In this document: positions 60,110 through 64,000 of the stretch, piece after piece
How positions within the stretch are numbered: position 1 is the first letter of the stretch
Layout of the letters: each line of letters opens with the position of its first letter
Notes under the pieces: generated by a model
The model's input: the letters and a program-made list of their open reading frames with translations, nothing else
What the model was told of the DNA's origin: nothing
The model's database searches: none
Program-made: the position numbers and the translations under genes
Assembly (NCBI RefSeq): GCF_001949145.1
Contig: NW_019091464.1
Span: 825,794 to 889,793 of the forward strand
Reading direction: 5' to 3'
Length of the DNA stretch: 64,000 bases
Source of the DNA: Acanthaster planci
Lineage: Eukaryota > Echinodermata > Asteroidea > Valvatida > Acanthasteridae

Positions 60110-63050
60110 TAGGAGATCAGTGATTGCTGGTAGGTGTTAATTCCTACATGGATCTAGCCTGGGCTGAATTCTCAGTTGAACAAATCAATGATGAGATGAT
60201 GCTTTCCAAAACGTGGACACAACTTTGGGATGAAATGTGGACAACAAATCCTCAGATTTAATCAGAGCTCCACTACATGATAAAATCACAAAACGTCAGA
60301 TATCTTATCAGCATGGCTACATTTATATAAAAAAAGGATTAATTTGAATAATATTGTTCTTCAGATGTTTGGCAAAGAAAGTATTGTTCTTACAGTTGCA
60401 CTATCATCAGAAATTCATCTTTTTGCCCAAATTTCTATTGTCACACTGCAATCGACTCATAATCGTATAGATCATTAATAATCCTTAAAAGAAATTGGCA
60501 GAGTTGGTAACATAGCAATCAGAATTTTTAGATTAAAGTCCAAAGGAAGTAAAGACGGTAATTCAAAGTTAAAGTCCTGACTGAATAAGCCTAGAATCTT
60601 GAAATGTGTCTTTCAAAGCCTTGTGTTTAATTCAATAAGCTAATTAAGTACACTTTCTTTCAATTGTTTAAACTACATACAGTTTGGGAGGAAATGGCTA
60701 GCTTTCCCAGCTCTAAACCAGTGTAGTGTTTTAGATGAGTACTCTTGGGAAAATAAGATCATGCACAGAAGTAGGTTCAATTAATGAGTATTTTGACATT
60801 TGGATACCCTTGAATGAGCACAATTTAACAAGTTCAAATAGGTTACGAGTATAAAAAAAACCTCTTCTGTAATGAATATGAATACCAAATCACTACCCGA
60901 AATGTAACCAGTCAGCAAAAACAAGATTTTTGAGGGGCATCCTTACTGGCATGAATATTTTCCATTTCCGTCACTGGGGGCAGCAGCATATCCAGCTTTT
61001 GGTGACAGCGGGTGCAAATTCAATGTTTAATATCACAACAGTCTTCAAACAGTCATTGAATCACCCCTGCTCTCTATTTTGAAAAAGTTTCTATCTTTTC
61101 TGTTGGAACTGGACAGAAAATCTCGCAGTTCTCTCATAGCCAAACAAGTTTTTCATTACCTTCAACAAAGTTGTACGTTTCTCATGTAAACCTCGTTAAG
61201 TTCAGCAATGGCGATGCTTAGCCATATATGATGAGCTAGTCAATTCATCTCTTTCCAGTTTGGTGCAACTCATGCCAAATGAAATGTAAGTCACGCCTTA
61301 ATTTGTTGCATAAGTTGCAAAAAGACACAGTGCATAAGTTCAGTGAAATCACTCTTAATTATTTGCTCCGTGTACGCAATAAAATGTGGCATAAGTGATG
61401 TTACCCCATTGCATAAAGTTTTGTGAAATTGGCTGCAGGTGCCATAGCAGTGGGAAGGCAGCATTTATGTGCGCTGATTGTCCATTCATGTGTAGTGTAC
61501 ATAATATCGCTTAGCAAGGACTACGCTCAATGTACCTGGTACATTAGTTTCTTGAATTGTTCATGGGAAAACAGTTGAGGAGTACATTGACATATTTGAG
61601 TCAGTAAATCATTACATCTTGAAAAAATCAGTAAATCAAATAACTGATATCATACAACCAAAATTAGTGGGAGATATTGCATTGTTGCTTTCCATTCTGC
61701 ATAGTTGCAGAATTCTGCATATTTGAAAATTGCAAATAAAACCTATCTGTAAATGTGCTACTATGGTAACATGACTGTCCGTACAAGTTGAAACATAAAT
61801 CCCTACTCTGGCTTTGGAAGTATCTGGCTCAAGACAAGTTTCATCAAATAATGCGGGCAATTCAGTTGTAATTTTATTAAAACTTTTGTACAATCAATTC
61901 TAATTGTAGTTATAAATTTAAACATGAGAATTGTGTACAAACATCTGAGCACTATTTTGTCAACTTTAATGCTGACACTGACTCACAACTAAAATAATAG
62001 CGAAAAGTACAATTTTTTCTATTTTTGAAAACCACTGATTTGTTTCATAATGTACAATCATTGTCAATTATTTATGATTTATATTCTCAAAGTTCACTAT
62101 CAATACTTTCTTATTAAGTATATTTTTATTAAACTATTTTATGACTGGATATGATAAAGTATTCACTTTATCTTTTAAACATAAAATGCCTTTTGGACAT
62201 ATTTTATATAAGCTGGGTTGGAAAACACAACGAATGTCTGTATATTTAGAAAGCATTTTTACCACATTTACATTCCCAATTTAAGGGTTTCTTACAAGAG
62301 AATTTAGGGTTTTGTGTGTATATTTGGGATCATGTTTTATCAGCAATTTTTTCTATGTGCTTGATGCAGCAGGTGTACTGATGAATTATAATGCATTTGT
62401 ATAATAGTAAACAAAAATGGTAACTGCACAAGTCATTTATGAAAGTAATTGTGGGTATTTATAATGACGTAGGAGAACATTTCATTTTTTTAAATTGTTG
62501 TCTAATTGTCACCACTTCGTTTAATGTCCTAATTATGTAGCTTAGTAGTCATGCCTGTTACACAGATTGATTAAGTATGTCAGTGATTTGCGTATCAATC
62601 AATTTCTGCATTTTGATTATCTTTATACATACACTTAGATAGATATTTTGTAATCTGTTTTTAGGACTGCTATGTGATCTGAAGCCTGGGACAAATTGTG
62701 AATTAATTTATGTTTTACGTATATCGATGAAAGGAATAATTATGCAAAAGATAAGCATAAATCAGGAAGTTTTCTGCAGTTGCATTTTTTGTTAAATGAT
62801 TTTCAAAATAATAATGAATATTTATAAAGTGCGCTTCCAACATTGCTGATGCTCCAGGCTCTGTCATTATTATCCCTTGCTTGTCTGGCTCCTAAACTTT
62901 CCTAAAACCATCTCAGTCCTTTGGGGAGGATTACGTGCCATTTCAACCATAAAAGGCTAATGAAACAACAATCTCTGCTCTCACTGATACATGTACATAC
63001 ATTGTGCTGTACCCATTTATAGGCCCATTTGAGAGAAGCAAATGGGAGTA
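60110..63050. other. 3' UTR and 3' flank of SLC6 gene
   Basis: AT-rich, no coding capacity. AATAAA hexamers at 61,378-61,383 and 61,735-61,740 could end a long 3' UTR, but the choice cannot be made from sequence alone. No named repeat was recognised until the SINE/MITE block at about 63,000. Confidence 0.5.
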
Positions 63051-63325
63051 AATATGGGCGATTCACAATAGTGCGCCTCCATGAGTTTGCAACGCGTTGG
63101 CCAATCACAATGCGCGAAATTTGTCGACGGTTTCCAAATGCGCATTGGGGGTCAAATTTCGTGCACTGTGATTGGCCAACGTGTTGCAAACTCTCAGAGG
63201 TGCACTTTTATGAAACCCCCATATTGACTTGCCCAAGGTCACAATGCAAAATCACTTGCTGGATTCGAACCCCTTGCCCTGTTCCCAGGAGTTACGATCC
63301 TAACCACTGGGCCATGCACCTTCGT
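63000..63325 (-). mobile_element. CORE-SINE/MIR-like element, apparently split by a MITE
   Basis: On the - strand a tRNA-like head begins at about 63,320 with A box TGGCCCAGTGG (63,303-63,313) and B box GGTTCGAATCC (63,261-63,271). Next comes TTGTGACCTTGGGCAAGTCA (about 63,228-63,247), the hallmark of the MIR core. The MITE at 63,051-63,225 interrupts there, and beyond it CTCTCAAATGGGCC…AAATGGGTAC (about 63,008-63,034) resembles the MIR tail. The split by insertion is inferred. Confidence 0.6.
63051..63225. mobile_element. 175-bp palindromic MITE, copy 2
   Basis: The left arm starts AATATGGGCGATTCACAATA and the right arm ends GAAACCCCCATATT. Both arms carry TTGGCCAATCACA and a GCGCGAAATTT-like word. 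It is the same family and organisation as 15,702-15,877, with sequence differences spread over both arms. Confidence 0.85.
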
Positions 63326-64000
63326 TTTAAGCAGATAGGTGGGAGTTAATAACCCCTGGATTAATTACCTGCACCTCGAGGTGATCACTGTGCTAAAGTA
63401 GTTGCTTTGCAGTATGCATTTAGGTACATGTAAGTTTCCTTTACCCAATTCACGCTGATTGATCAAGTAGGCATCTTGGATACGTAAGGGAATGAGGACG
63501 AGAATATGAATTCATTCACGGCTGTCAGGGTTAGATTACCCTACTTGTAAAATTAATCCGTTGTCCAAAGAAAAATTTGTTCTTTTCAAAGTACAGATTA
63601 AGTGAGTATACTGCTAATGACTAGACAGCATGGATTCCATTGGGCACACATTTTGAAACCCTCGGGATGAACTGTGGATACCTCGGTAAGTTCAAAACAA
63701 GGCATTCTTTCTGCCCCTTTTTCGCAGTCAGATTCTTTAAAATGGGAAGGGGCTGGGCAAAACACAAACAAATGTAACTAACAAAAAATGCAAAGGATTT
63801 TCAAAATGTCTTTTTCTGCTACCGGTACACACTTACCATGATGATCAAAGCGCTCATTTGAGGGGAAAAGGGCTTCTTTTTTATGCGGGGCCTCGTTTTT
63901 AACAAATGAAAGATCTGCAGCTTCGGTGCAGTTTTTCCTTCTGGTGTATGTGAACACCAGCTGGCAGAATGCTTATTAAATCAGACCTATTCACTTTGAG
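63326..64000. other. Right flank, no recognisable gene
   Basis: No exon, RNA gene or named repeat was recognised. Confidence 0.5.

Noticed and set aside
63240-63325. Possible tRNA gene on the - strand
   Set aside because: The acceptor and T stems do not pair and MIR-core-like sequence follows the B box.

Overview
This is animal nuclear DNA: AT-rich, with intron-split genes, GT-AG splice sites and many small interspersed elements. Three protein genes can be supported, all on the + strand. Gene content (a ciliary-type ankyrin gene, a single-exon rhodopsin-class receptor, an SLC6 transporter), dispersed ATGTAC palindromes and a recurring TAGGCCTA-like motif suggest an invertebrate deuterostome. 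An echinoderm such as a sea urchin is the best guess; amphioxus or a hemichordate is not excluded. This host call is inference.

Layout. 1-2,088: upstream sequence with a tRNA-derived SINE. 2,089-9,858: last five coding exons of an ANKRD45 orthologue (187 residues, 5' end missing), whose introns hold SINE, MITE-like and other repeats. 9,859-16,496: intergenic, with a hairpin element, a telomere-like G-rich patch, a 2.0-kb element with very long inverted ends (13,056-15,074) and a 175-bp palindromic MITE. 16,497-17,831: intact single-exon class A GPCR of 444 residues. 17,832-44,823: about 27 kb with no recognisable gene, containing a 498-base N gap, the second copy of a ~0.95-kb repeat, a terminal-inverted-repeat element with internal tandem repeats, a tandem 0.45-kb repeat and a hAT-type MITE. 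44,824-60,109: thirteen coding exons of an SLC6 Na+/Cl- coupled transporter of glycine-transporter type (661 residues from the first visible exon; the initiator exon is not found). 60,110-64,000: AT-rich 3' flank, then a CORE-SINE/MIR-like element apparently split by a second copy of the 175-bp MITE.

The three genes show no sign of working together; they look like ordinary neighbours. I found no CRISPR array, operon, rRNA gene, intact tRNA gene or complete transposase. The less ordinary material is in the mobile elements (nested MITE in a MIR-like SINE, the duplicated long-TIR element, the 42-bp direct repeats around one repeat copy) and in the receptor, which lacks several usual class A landmarks, including the TM3 cysteine of the conserved disulfide.
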